NCBI GenBank assembly: GCA_026936325.1
Contig: JAPTHN010000019.1
Span: forward strand, 13,232,253-13,296,252
Reading direction: 5' to 3'
From: Platynereis dumerilii
Taxonomy: Eukaryota; Annelida; Polychaeta; Phyllodocida; Nereididae
DNA length: 64,000 nt
The position numbers were made by a program, and so were the translations under genes. Under the pieces are notes generated by a model. The model saw nothing but the letters and a program-made list of their open reading frames with translations, did not search any database and was not told the DNA's origin. Shown one piece after another: positions 34,111-46,576 of the stretch (within the stretch, counting starts at the first letter, position 1; every line of letters starts with the position of its first letter).

Positions 34111-36398
34111 ATTATAAGACGCCCCTTCTTAGGTTAATTTCAATATTGTTGATAATACAAATGAAAACTACTCTTCTAGAGCCTCAAAGCTCATTTTTAT
34201 CAAAATCCTTGCCACTTTCACGAAATGGCAATAATAATTAAATAATTAAAGAAGCAATTTATGCCAATGAAGGAACTAATCACATGAAGATTTAGTGTCC
34301 AGAAGCTCTATTTCTGATTTCATTTCAATGTCAATCAGATTCCTCTCCATTCAAACACCACATTCAACGTGAGACCCAAACATGTCTGTAAGGCAATTGG
34401 CATCACTAAGATGGCACCATCTATTTAAAGTTATGTACAAAACATTTTTGTTTCGTTCTTTTTACAACACCTTTTTTCATGCGTATCATAACTAGGACTC
34501 ACCATTAGTTCATTCAGAGAACTTAACAATTGATATAAAAAACTACATTAAATTTCAATGCTTTTACATGCACAAACCCTTGACCCTTTATAAAAAATGT
34601 TTTTTTTTATTGAGAAAAGGGAACATTTATTTTGATATTCCTTTTCCAACTTTTTCCTTTTATTATCAAATTTATACTATGTAACAACAAGACTTATATA
34701 AGTGAAGCAGCATGATAAGCAGAACAAACCTTAATAGATGTACAAGAAAGGTTATATGATTTTGCAGCCTAATGGGAATAATAGATAACAATGAACTACA
34801 TGCTTTTGAAGCACATGCCAAATGGTGACAGATAATGAATACCATGCCAATTAAATGTTGGCACAATGCACAATTATATATCAATCTGGAGAATAATACC
34901 ATTTCCAGTATTATGGCTAGTGCATGGATGTTATCTAAGAAATGGCATCCATTTTGCACTCAAGACAATACTTTTTTCTCTTTATTTTCCTTTGTCATAC
35001 ATTGGTCGCTCATTACTTAAGGAAAATAAGGCAGATATATTACTAATTGGTCAACGTCAAGGCAAGTGATCTTCTGTTGCTGATTTGTGAAATGTACTTG
35101 GGACACACAAAGCTAACATCCAATATAAACAAGATAGAAAAGTACCTTGAACATTGCTGTTGGCAGTCAATTCAGGGATCATACCTGTTACCCAAATGAT
35201 GTTACTTAATCACAACCAGGTTAGCAGATGGGCCGCTACAAAACCTATCATCCTTCAAAATGACGATGCCAAATGAAGGATCCATTAAACATACACACTT
35301 GCACTTTCAACTGGTACTTTAACTGGTGTCATTACCCCCACGTCCATTTCTGCTGGAGCTACAACAGCTTCTAATATTGCTGCTGCCATTTTTAAAGAAA
35401 AGTTTATAGCAAGAGGGCTGCAAAAAATAAGAAATAAACTGACAACTTCAACTGTTACTTTAACTGTTGAAGCCCTTAATCCTATTGTCTAATGCCCTGT
35501 CACAAGGAGCTGGTGTCACTACCTCTGCCTCTGTTCCTGTTGATGCCACAACTGCCTCTGATGTTGCTGAGCAGCACTGCAAGCTGCCAGCCCATCTTTA
35601 AAGGGAAGCCTCCTGCATCAGAGCTCTATGGGTAGTCCAGCAGCCAGTTCCAGTGTCACGCTCAGTTATTGCAGCATTGTGCACTTGTAGGTGGGGACTT
35701 ACAGGACTAACAAGAGCTCCCTGCTTTACAATTTTTCTCACATAGCAATGATACAAGGATATAATTGGTAAATTACCAGGATTGCTGAATCATGAAATCA
35801 TTAAAGGGATAAGACAACAGTCTTTTAAAAGTGCTTTTGACTCAGCTGTTTTGCGTTTTTGGAATTTCCCTTATAATGAAATAGTTATTTTATGAGCAAT
35901 TGAACTACTTCGGTTTTGCATGCATGATTATTTATGGATATTAACAAAATACCACATCATTACTGAAAGAATACTTATTAGGAATATACTTCTGTGTCAG
36001 TGTTTACAATTTTGAATTCTTAAAGCACAGAGGAATCATTGAAAGCTTTGACATGTATATAGTCTGTTAACAGCGTGTACACTTTTTCATGGATGTGATT
36101 TGAAGGAGTTTTCCATAGAAGGTGTTTTACTGTTTTCAGATGCAGGGTTCAGTCATTTCACCAGTGTGTTCTGAATTTTAATGTTATCATATGATTCACA
36201 TGCTACATTTATAGCAGTTTTAACTGAATTACAATTCTATTGTGTTGTTGTATTGGTGCAATTGTATTGTGTGCACGATTTATTACTGCTCTGCTAAGTA
36301 ACTATGACAACAGTGTACTAGAAATGTTATATAAATACAATCTTTATAAGATAAGAAAATACTGAGAACGCACTGTGATTTCGAAACTTCGGAAATAA

Positions 36399-36452
36399 CA
36401 CAAGGAATACCATAGAAGTGTTCTTCAAGGAGATACTCTGTCACCTTCGTAG
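36399..36452 (+). pseudogene. RT-like peptide fragment, copy 2
   Basis: HKEYHRSVLQGDTLSPS then stop, identical in peptide to the other copies over this stretch. The upstream half is shortened by a deletion. Confidence 0.5.
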
Positions 36453-38129
36453 AGGCAAGGTAGGTGTGACAATTTACATCAGTGTAACAATTGTGTTAGT
36501 GTGTACTTGATGAAGAAGCCCCCAGGGTGTTGTGGAGACAATGTTGGCTCACTAAATGCTAAGTGGAATTATCACCAGCCACAAATTGGCTTACTAGCAA
36601 TTGGGAACACACATAGGGGTCCAGGAAGTGTCTTACAACTTGGTGGTAGCAGCATAGTATGGGCCCAGGAAGGGTCTAGTGTTTTCATTCATGGATGTCT
36701 ATCCATCTGTCCAAGTATTTCTTCATGAGTATGTCTGTCTGTCTGTTTGTGATATTTCTATTGAAATTCTGCTTAATTTTTCGAATCACCTCATTGAGAG
36801 AACTGATCAGATTTTATTTTTAAAAATTCATGGAGCGGATTTGCAACAATCACTAGATACAGTTTTATATATTTCCCACATCTTAATTGTCACGCCTGCT
36901 TATCCTATATTAAATTTGAAGGTTTTCCCCACACCTCATTTCTTTATGCACATTGCCAATTCTCTGTGGATTTCGCCATGCTATACATCAATCTTCATGT
37001 TTTCAAAACCTCTACAAATTTTTATCTTTACAGAACTCTCTGTTACCTCTAACAACCTATCCACACCTGTATGCTATCCACACATCTCTATTCACGTGGC
37101 TGCAGTGTAGTAGTAGTGCATTGTTCTCCCTGGCCTCCAAAGAGGGAGCCATCAATAAATGCACCACAGTTTCAAACTTTTGCACATTGCTCTCGACCCT
37201 TTCTGTCATGCCTTGGACAGTCATGGGGGGGGTACTTTTTCCCCCTCTCTCATGCCAAACATGCACTGGCTGCCCATTCTGTAGGGGAGCCTCTTGCTAT
37301 TTTTTCTCACATTTTTACATGCTACAAATACATGTCACCCCGCCAGTACATTTGCTTTAATTTGCCATTTCTTCTGAAATATGTGTCTAATGGGAAGCTC
37401 TATTATATATATTATATATATGTGTTATAATGACTAAGCAGTGAGCATTCACACCACTAAGAATTACACTGGCCCAAGATGGAACCACTGTAAATATTTT
37501 AGCCCAAAAGTTCCTTTTTCCTTTTCTATTAACATGATACATACCAAACCTCTTTCCTTGCCCTGATGCAATCTATTACAAACATTTCTTTTACCATCCC
37601 TCCCTTTGTCCAAGGTGAGACTTTGTGCTCCAAAGAGTGCTACTACCTTATTTCTAATCGAATTATTAGACAGATTTTTAAAAAATTGTCACAGCCAATT
37701 TTACGCTCAAATTTTCTCAAATGAACAGATCCGTTCTTAAATTCATAAATGAGCATTCAGCCACATACCTAGAAACTTTATGTAAATATGTTTGATATGA
37801 ACTTTTGTTGAAATTTCATAAATAATTAATGCACTGTTAACAGAAAAGTTGCTGAAATGAAAAACCTACCAGCATGCCATGTAGGACATTTAATTCAGCA
37901 TGTAACAGACATTCTGACACCACATGAAATTAGCAAAAAGCTTTTTTGGCAGATCAGAGTAGATCAAAGAATTTCCATTACTACCTAATAGTTCTATCCT
38001 GATGTAGAAATCATGACAATTGCATATTAGCTTAAAAAAATGATACATAATGTGTAGGCAAAATGATCAATCAAGCAATACTTATTCATATAGTTGGATG
38101 GATCTCATGTTCCAAAGATATAGAGTTAC

Positions 38130-38828
38130 TAGAGGACCCCCATGATTCTTGAAATAAAAAGATAGGCCTAAAAATGAGTAGCAGTGTGCAATATTGTGGA
38201 TTATCATTGTGACGCTGGCATGCGTTGCCCTCCAGTGTAAATGGATGATGGGGAAGGTGTTGCTGTCTGGGGAGTGGAGGATTAAAAAAACTACTGTAGG
38301 TGCAGAAGTCATGGATGTTAAGTTCAGTGAAGGTAAAAATCCATAAAGGAAGAGTAAAGAGGAAGTTTGATGTATGACATGGCCTGATCCATGGAGAATT
38401 GAGGATTCCTATGCAGAAAGAAAAATTAAGCCGAAAACCGTAATTTATAATATGGGATAGGATATCTAGAATTAGCCAGTGGATAGGGGAAAGTAGAAAG
38501 GATTGGAATTGTGTAGTTTTGTGAAGTTGGTTCTTAGTGTCCTGATTTGTAACAAAGAACCTGTTGTGCATTGTTTATTTGATGGGTCCCTCTTCTGAGC
38601 CCAGGGAGAACAATGCACTACTACTATTGCAGGCACGTGAATAGAGGTGTGTGGATAGCATTAATGTGTGGATAGGGTGGTAGAGGTGACAGATAGTTCT
38701 GTAAAGATAAAAATCTGTGGAGACTTTGAAAAGATGAAGATTGATGTATAGCACGGCCAGATCCATCAAGAATTGGCGATTTGTATACAAAAAGAAAATC
38801 TGAGCAAACAACAAAAATATAATATAGG
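38130..38828. repeat. ~700-bp insert in unit B copy 2
   Basis: Copy 1 at about 33400 runs straight through ATATAGAGTTATATGAGCAA; here the same words are separated by ~700 bp. The insert contains two direct ~150-bp subunits (about 38300-38465 and 38690-38828) and is homologous in inverted orientation to 36.87-37.15 kb (GTGTGGATAGC and ACAATGCACTACTACT complements). Several 80-160-codon frames exist but match nothing I recognise. Confidence 0.6.
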
Positions 38829-38977
38829 ATATGAGCAACGAATAACTGACTATTGTGTAATAAATGTGTAGTATGATTGTGGATAGCCTGCCAAATTTGT
38901 TACAATGGTAGGTAACAGGGTTTTACATCCTGTATTATTGTGCTAAATATGATTAATAGCAAGGAGTAGGTAATCAG

Positions 38978-39174
38978 ACCCAATAGCTCAAATGGTAGAG
39001 TGCTCACCACACAAGCAAGAGACCTGGGTTCAATCACCAGACTGACCATCATGTCATTCCATAACATTGTTGTTTGCATCAGACGTTAATTGGAGGTGCC
39101 ATGGGCCCAACTGGAAACAAGTCACTGACTTAGCTTGGCTACCCACGTTAAATATAAATACCTCTATCATTACC
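38978..39174 (+). mobile_element. tRNA-derived SINE with identifiable empty site
   Basis: A box ATAGCTCAAATGGTAGAGTG, B box GGGTTCAATCACC, tail AATATAAATACCTCTATC. Copy 1 of unit B near 33550 has the empty site (GTAATCAG directly followed by AATAGATGCATGTAC). Confidence 0.8.
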
Positions 39175-41100
39175 TTTATGCATGTACAGCAAAGCTACAC
39201 ATGTACACTGTGAAACTGGCTGCCTTTCTCTCAAATTGCAACTGCCGTTATGAATGCATTAAATTGTCATTGAATGTTTACCTTGTGAATATGGAGTTTT
39301 TATGTTAGGAATTGTTATTTTAACAGTAACTACCCTAACAAGGTGGCTAGAGGATGAGATCAAGGTTTCATGCATTGCTCTGGCTAGTAGACCACATCTG
39401 AGCATTATCCCTGAGTCCCTGACCCTTGTCAATAGCAGTCAAATGGTACCACATTAACTGTGATTGTGTATGTATAGAAAACAGAACAATTTGCAATAAA
39501 ATGTGTGCTTGGTGACTGAATGTTCATGCTATTTCTAATTATGTAGAGGAAACCTTGAGTCTTGCCGCATATGTGACATCATACTTTGTCGTTGGCACTG
39601 CATCGTCTCAATCCTGACAAACTGACACAATTTGTTCTCGACTCATGAGACAAAACCGTTAAATTTTTCCCCTTTTAAAAAAATATAATCCATATATGTA
39701 GTTATGATATATAACTACTTTCAGTGCATTAATGTGACCAGAATGATAGTAATCGATTACTGTAAATTCTCAATTGACAACAGAGAAAGAGAATACTTGT
39801 TTTTCCAAAGCACCATGTTTGTCAGTAACTGCACATGGGCATTGTAAATATCATTTCATGCTGTCATATCGTTAGTTGAAAGTATTGTGTATTTATAATT
39901 TATTGTCAAACAGAGCTTATGGAAGTACTAGAAATACTGAACCTCGACATAGTAGAAAGGTTGTGAACAACTGCTATATCTCTAAACTAAAGTCTTTTAG
40001 GGATTATGGAGCATTTGGGGGGGGAGCTCAATATTAGATCTATACATTTGTCTTACAAAAACAAATGAAATTGGGAGTCAGTCAAATCCCTATTCAGCCA
40101 TTACACACACTCTGCAACAGCATTACATTGGACAACACTTAGCTCCAAAGAGCAGCCAGTTTCAGTTACACAATAACAATCCAATTTCACTGTAAATGAC
40201 TATGATTCACTAGTCTTTAGGAGAAGGGACGAAAATTGGTGTTTTTTTGCTTTTTTGCAGCTTAATACCTGTTTAGCTTTTAAGGATACAGGCACATAAA
40301 TTTTTGGCGGAACAGGTTCGTACAAAAAATTTCCTTTCATGTATAATAGTTCAATCCTAATGTAAAAAGCATAACCATGGCATATTAACCCTCCAAAATG
40401 ATACATAATGTGAAGGCAAAATGATCAATCAGGCAATACTTATTCATATAGTTGAATTGACCTCACACTCCAAATATATACAATCATATGAGCAACGAAT
40501 AACTGAATATTGTGTACAAAAATTGTTGATAAATGTCACAGGGCTTCTCATCCTGTATTACTGCACCAGTCAGGATAAATAGCGATGAGGCAAAATGGTT
40601 GGAAGACACCGCTAGGATAAGGTTGAAATCAATGTGGCTGCCAAGTATACCCTGTCTATAACACCACAAGAGACCAAGAGCCCTGGCCTTGGTCCAATGA
40701 AGCCACATTGACTGTGATTGTGTATACGAGGATAGAAACAATTTGCAATGCAAATTTGAGCTTGATGGATGTTTATGCTGTAGGTTTGAGAATTAACTAA
40801 ACTTAGCAGTATAACACTAATGGTATCCAACACAAATTGTTCTTGAGACCATATCATTTATGTCAATGACGAAAGAGTACAGGACAGATAATATGACATC
40901 ATGAATGCAGGAAAATTATTCGATTGGACTTACCAACCGAAATGAAGCCAACATTTTTAAAGACAAAATCTTATGAGAATACATATTCCGCAAATATATG
41001 CATAAAAATCATAAAGCATTTCGGAATCTTTGGTCTTCCAGTTTGAGCAGTGAAACTTGAGCTCCAAGATTAAAGTTGGATGAAGTCGGTTGCAAAACTA

Positions 41101-42155
41101 TGAATTGTTTGTCTGGTTGCATATTTGCCTTTGCAAAATGTCTAAAGTAGAGCAATAAAACATTTTAATGTGGAGTCAAATCTTGTAACACATTTTGCTA
41201 CTTTGAATATCTCTATTATTTTTCTCAAAGTTAAAATTTTGAATCGAATACAAACATCGGGCTGCAACACCCAGGTGCACTTTGCTTTTTGACACAATTT
41301 GGCATCAGGGTAATGTCATCTGATGTCACAAACATTGTCCATTTGTCAATATGATTTCAATGTCATTGGATGCCCATCAGGAAAGTTTGTCTGGATGGAT
41401 ATGCAACTCAGTCTATCTAACAGTCTATATATTGTCCTCGTATCCATTTTCTCTCTTATTTTTTCTCAGTCTCTCTGTCCATATCTGCCTGACTGTCTTC
41501 CATATTGTCTTAAGAACAAAGGAAAACTTTAGCAGATGTGGCATATCTCCATATATCAATTATGCGCTGGCGAGTGTCACATCCTTTGCATATATACAAT
41601 GCATTTACATGCTAAAGATGCTTTGTTTTTGTTTATACCAAATGTTGATGTTGTATACGTAGTGCAATGGGAAATTCCTCAGTTTCACTGAAAGGCTTTG
41701 TTTAAATCTCTCTTTGACAACAGCAACATATACATTAAATTTTGGTCTCAGCAACAATGTCAAGTACGTCATTAATATTTAATCTTCAGGTGACATTCGT
41801 TGCAGCTGAAAATGCTCATGACTGCATTTTAATATCAAATGGGAATATCTGTTCTGATGATTGGATGCAGAGTTCAGTCATCCCACCAGTGTGTTCTGTA
41901 TTTTTAATGTTACCATACGATTCACGTGCTACATTTATAGCAGTTATAACTGAATTACAATTCTCTTCTAGCGGCCCTCAGGAAAATATGGGCTGGCAGG
42001 TTGAATACTCTGGTCAATACAAAACAATCCATGTCATAATATATAACTATACCCACAAACCCTTGATCCTTGATAAAAAAGAGTTTTGTTATGAAAATGG
42101 AACATTTCTTCTCATATTCCCTTTCAAAGCTTTTTCCTTTTATCAGTAAATTTAC
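41101..42155. repeat. repeat segment C, copy 1 (uninterrupted)
   Basis: Matches 46440-46570 plus 48560-49330 directly (GTGGAGTCAAATCTTGTAAC; CTCTCTTATTTTTTCTCAG). It acts as the empty-site reference for two insertions there. Open frames are short and unrecognised. Confidence 0.7.
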
Positions 42156-42159
42156 ACAA

Positions 42160-44160
42160 CAACAAGACTTAATTTAGTGAAGCAAATTTATAAACAAAAG
42201 CAACCTTAACAGATCTGTAATAAAAGGCGGTATGTTTTTGCAGGCTGATGGGAATAATAGATAATAATGAACTACATGCTTTTGAAGAACGTGCCAAGTG
42301 ATGGGAAGTAATGAATACTCTGCCAATTAAATGTTGGCAACCTGTACAATTATATATCAATCTGGCAAATGGTACCATTTAAAGTATTGTTTCTAGTGCA
42401 CAGATGTTATCGAAGAAGTGGCATCCATTTTGCACTCAAGACAATACTTTTTTCTATTTTTATCCCTTGTCATACATGGGTTGCTCGTTACTGCTGGAAA
42501 ATAAGGCAGATATATTACTAATTGGTTAACATGGAGGCACGTGACTTCTTGTTGCTGATTTGTGAAATGTACTTGGGACAAACATCCAATGTAAACAACA
42601 AAGAACAGATACCATGAACACTGGATTTGCCACTCAATTCAGCAGGCATCTCTAATGATGTTACTTCACCACAACAAGTACAGCAAGTGGGCCGCTACAA
42701 AATCTGTCATTCTCAAAGGAGAGGATGCTACATGAAGGCTCCATAAAACATACACAATTGCACTTTCAACTGGTACTTAAACTGTTAAAAAGCCTTTAAT
42801 CCTATTGTAGAATGCCCAGTCGCAAGGAGCTAGTGTCACCACCTTTGCTTCTGCTCCTGCCAAAGCTACAACTGCCTCTGATGTAGCTGAGCAGCACTGC
42901 AAGCTGCCAGCCCATCTTAAAAGGGAAGCCTCCTGCATCAGAGCTCTATGGGTAGTCCAGCAGCCAGTTCCAGTGTCACGCTCAGTTATTGCAGCACTGT
43001 GCACTTGTAGGTGGGGACTCACAGGACTAACAGGAGCTCCCTGCTTTACAATTTTTCTCACATAACAATGCTGCAAGGATATTACTTGTTGAATCCTAAA
43101 AAGTGTCAAATGGATCAGTCAACATTTTTTTTAAAGTGCTTTTGATTGGGCTCGTTCTTTTTTTGGATTCTTTCTACAAATAATATAAATTAAATAGTAA
43201 ATTATGAGCAATTGAATTACTTCAGTTTTTCAAACATGATTATTTCTGGATTTTAATAGATCTCACCTCTTTACTGAATAAATACTCATTAGGAATACGT
43301 TTGTGAGTCAGTGTTAACAATTTGAAAAGGTAATGCACACAAAAATTATTGAAAACTTTGACTTATAGACCAGCGAATACTGTTTCAAGGATTTGATTTA
43401 GGGGAGTATTCCATAAAAGGTCCCGTTTAACTGTGATTGGACGCAGAGTTCAGTCATTACACCAGTGTGTTCTCTATTTTGAGTGTTACAATACGATTCA
43501 CATGCTACAGAGTTAACTGGATTTACAATTCCATTGCATTGTTATGCTGGTAGAATATTATTGTGTGCAAGTTTATTACTGCTCAGCTGGCTAACTACTA
43601 TGTACTCCAAATAAATGAACAAATAAAATACACTTATTGTAACATTAGGAAATATTGGCAACATACTGTGACATCAAAACATTGGAAATACCACTTCAAA
43701 CACAAGGAATACCATAGAAGTGTTCTTCAAGGAGATACTCTGTCACCTTCATAGAGGCAAGGTAGGTGTGACAATTTACATCAGTGTAACAAGTGTGTAC
43801 TTGATGAGGAAGCCCTCAGGGTGTTGAGGAAACAATGTTGGCTCACTAAATGCTAAGTGGAATTATCACCAGCCACAAATTGGCTTACTAGCGCTTCGGA
43901 ACTCACATAGGGGTAGCGGCATGGTATTGGCCTAGGAAAGGTCCAGCGGTTTTCATTCACTGATGTCTATCCATCTGTCCAAGTATGTCTCTATTAGTAT
44001 ATCTGTCTGTGTATTGGTGATATGTCTACTGAAATTCTGCAAGTTTTGTGCAAAGAGAGAACTGGTTAAATTTTGTTTGATATCCTTGCAGCCAATATGC
44101 CACAATCACCATGCAGATACATGATGTATATGTCTGTACCCTCTTTTAATGTGGCTAAAT
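42160..44160. repeat. large repeat unit B, copy 3
   Basis: Shares with copies 1 and 2 the markers TTTTGCACTCAAGACAATAC (42432), CAGCCAGTTCCAGTGTCACG and CCATAGAAGTGTTCTTCAAG. It is the spacer between the two inverted arms. Confidence 0.75.
43641..43754 (+). pseudogene. RT-like peptide fragment, copy 3 (longest)
   Basis: Open frame NIRKYWQHTVTSKHWKYHFK continuing HKEYHRSVLQGDTLSPS. W-x-T-x-T then VLQGDTLSP is the layout of the RT segment before the QGD motif in several LINE clades. It stops right after LSPS, exactly as in copies 1 and 2. Confidence 0.55.
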
Positions 44161-44189
44161 AAAGTCTATCTATCAGCCAATCCATCTGT

Positions 44190-46430
44190 TTGCAACCGAC
44201 TTCATCCAACTTTAATCTTGGAGCTCAAGTTTCACTGCTCAAACTGGAAGACCAAATATTCTGAAACGCTCAGAGATTCTTATACATATTATGAGTAGTA
44301 TGTGTATTCTTGTCGTTATTACAATGTCATATAAGATTTTTTGTGTAAAAATGTTGGCTTCATTTCTGCAGGAAAGTTACAAAAGATCAATTTTTCCAAC
44401 ATTTATGATGTCATGTCTTCTCTCCTTTACTCTTTCTTTATTGACATAAATGATATGGTCACAAGAACAATTTGTGTTGGATACCACAACTATTGTATTA
44501 CAAAGTTCATTTGGGATTGAATTCGTCCCTTGTTCAAATCTGTTCTGTCAAAAAAGATTTTGGCTGATTTTACGTAGCTGTACCCTTCATGGGCTGGTTG
44601 AAAACTGAACCATGCAGGATTTTAAAAGTAGCAAAAAAGAAAAACACCAATTTTCGTCCCATCTCCTGAATACTAGTGAAAATGGATTGTTATTGTGTAA
44701 CAGAAACTGGCTGGTCTTTGGAGCTAAGTGTTGTCCAATATAATGTTGCTACAGAGAGTCTGTGTAATGGCTGAATAGGGATTTAACTGACTCCCAATTC
44801 CATTTGTTTCTGTAAGACAAATGTATAGATCGCTATTGAGCTCATCCTATGCACTAAAAACCGCTAAAAGGCTTTGGTTTAGACTTATAACAGTGATTCT
44901 CAACCTCTCTACTATGTTGAGGTTCAGTATTTCTACCACTTCAGTAAGTTTTGTTTGAATCAGTCAGTGACTTCTGTAATTTATGGGAGAAATTAAATGT
45001 TTAAGATCAGAGTAAAATTTACAATAAATTATAGCTACAACACAATACTTTTAACTAACAATATGACATGAAATGATATTTACAATGCTCATGTGCAGTT
45101 GATAAATTTATTACTTACAGATCGTGATCACTGAAAAAAGTTATCTATCATAACTATACTTAATATATAGTAATTATATGCACAAAAAAGTTTAAATCAG
45201 TACTTCTGTCTCATGACTGTGCCAGTTTGTCAGGATTGAGACGATGCAGTGCCAAAGTATGATGTCACATATGTGACAAGGGCCAAAAGACTCAAGGTTT
45301 TCTCTCATTTATTAGAAAGAGCATGAACACTTACCCGCCCTGCACAGATTTCATTGCAAATTGCTCTGTTGTCTATAAATACACAATCAGAGTTAATGTG
45401 GTACCATTTGACTACTATTGACAAGGGTCAGGGACTCAGGGATAATGCTCAGTTGTAGTATACTAGTCAGAGCAATTTATTGTAACCTCAATCTCATCCT
45501 TCAATAAAAAATCTCGCCACCTTTTTAGGGCAGCAACTGTTGAAATAACAATTCCTACCAAAAACATACAACATACTTCTGCAGGAAAATGACATCTTTT
45601 AAAATTCATAACAGTAGTTGCTGTAACAGAAAGGCCTGCTGCTCCTGTTTTACTTTTAATGCATTTACTACTTACATTTATATGTAACTTTTTTAAGGGC
45701 CTCGCAATGTAAAACAGCAGTGTATGCTCCATATTCAGTTGTTTGTTGCTCATATAACTCTATATATTTGGACCATAAGGTCAATCAAACTATATGAATA
45801 AGTATTGCTTGATTGATCATTTTGCCTTCCCATTATGTATCTTTTTTCTAAGCTAATATCCCATGGTTATGATTTTTATATTGGGACAGAACCATTATGT
45901 GGTAAAGGAAATTCTTTGATCTACTCTGATCAGCCAAAAAAGCTTTTTGCTAATTTCATGTGGTGTCAGAATGTCTGTTACATGCTGAATTAAATGTTCT
46001 ACATGGCATGCTGGTAGGTTTTCATTTCAGCAACTTTACTGTTAACAGTATTATTATAACAATTTTCAAAAAACTACAAAACTATCATTTATCGACTTCA
46101 GGATGAATTCGTAAATTTGTGCATATTTTTGAGTGTAAACCAACCATTATTAAAATCTATTTTTAAAATCAATTCGATTTCTTTTTAAAAGTTAGTCGCA
46201 AAGGTCCACCGTGAAAAATAGGGATGGTATCGAATATGTTTTTTTAATGGATTTCACAATGATTGGGAAAAGGAAAGAGGTTTAGAATGCAATGACTGGT
46301 GAGGGACATTTTGGACCAAATATAAGCAGTGGCTCCATCTTTGGCCAGTGTAATCATTATTGGTCTGAGTGCTCAGTCATGCATAACACATACAGCGGGG
46401 TAGGCAAATAAGATTGATATGAGAAATAAA
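44190..46430. repeat. right arm of the large inverted duplication
   Basis: Complement of the left arm: CAACCGACTTCATCCAAC, GGGATTTAACTGACTCCC, TGACAAGGGTCAGGGACTC and TGATTGATCATTTTGCC all recur inverted at 41.08, 40.07, 39.4 and 38.06 kb. Arms differ by many substitutions and by insertions present in only one arm. Confidence 0.75.
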
Positions 46431-46576
46431 ATTATAAACCGTATAGATAGCCTGGTTGCATATTTTCCTTTGCAAAAATGTTCTGTAAAGTGACGCAATA
46501 AAATACATTTATTGTGGAGTCAAATCTTGTAACACATCTTGCAGAGACATTGCTACTTTGCATAATATTATCTCTA

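Larger units (their letters stand above)
34120..39700. repeat. large repeat unit B, copy 2 (with insertions)
   Basis: Direct neighbour of copy 1 with the same marker order. It is longer because of extra sequence at about 36.8-37.4 kb, a ~700-bp insert at 38.13-38.83 kb and a SINE at 38.98 kb. Copy 1 provides the uninterrupted version of the last two sites. The 3' ends of both copies share GAGACAAAACC (34049 and 39646). Confidence 0.75.
37440..41100. repeat. left arm of a large inverted duplication
   Basis: Inverted counterpart of 44190-46430. Includes 39.9-40.3 kb (ATCCCTATTCAGCCATTACA) and 41.05 kb (GATTAAAGTTGGATGAAGTC). It also holds another direct copy, at 40340-40860, of the block seen at 33240-33900. 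No gene. Confidence 0.75.

Noticed and set aside
36679-37360. Overlapping 119-143-codon frames at 36.7-37.4 kb as host genes
   Set aside because: They lie in the repeat mosaic, overlap one another in three frames, and show no domain. Kept only as a low-interest observation about the repeated subunits.
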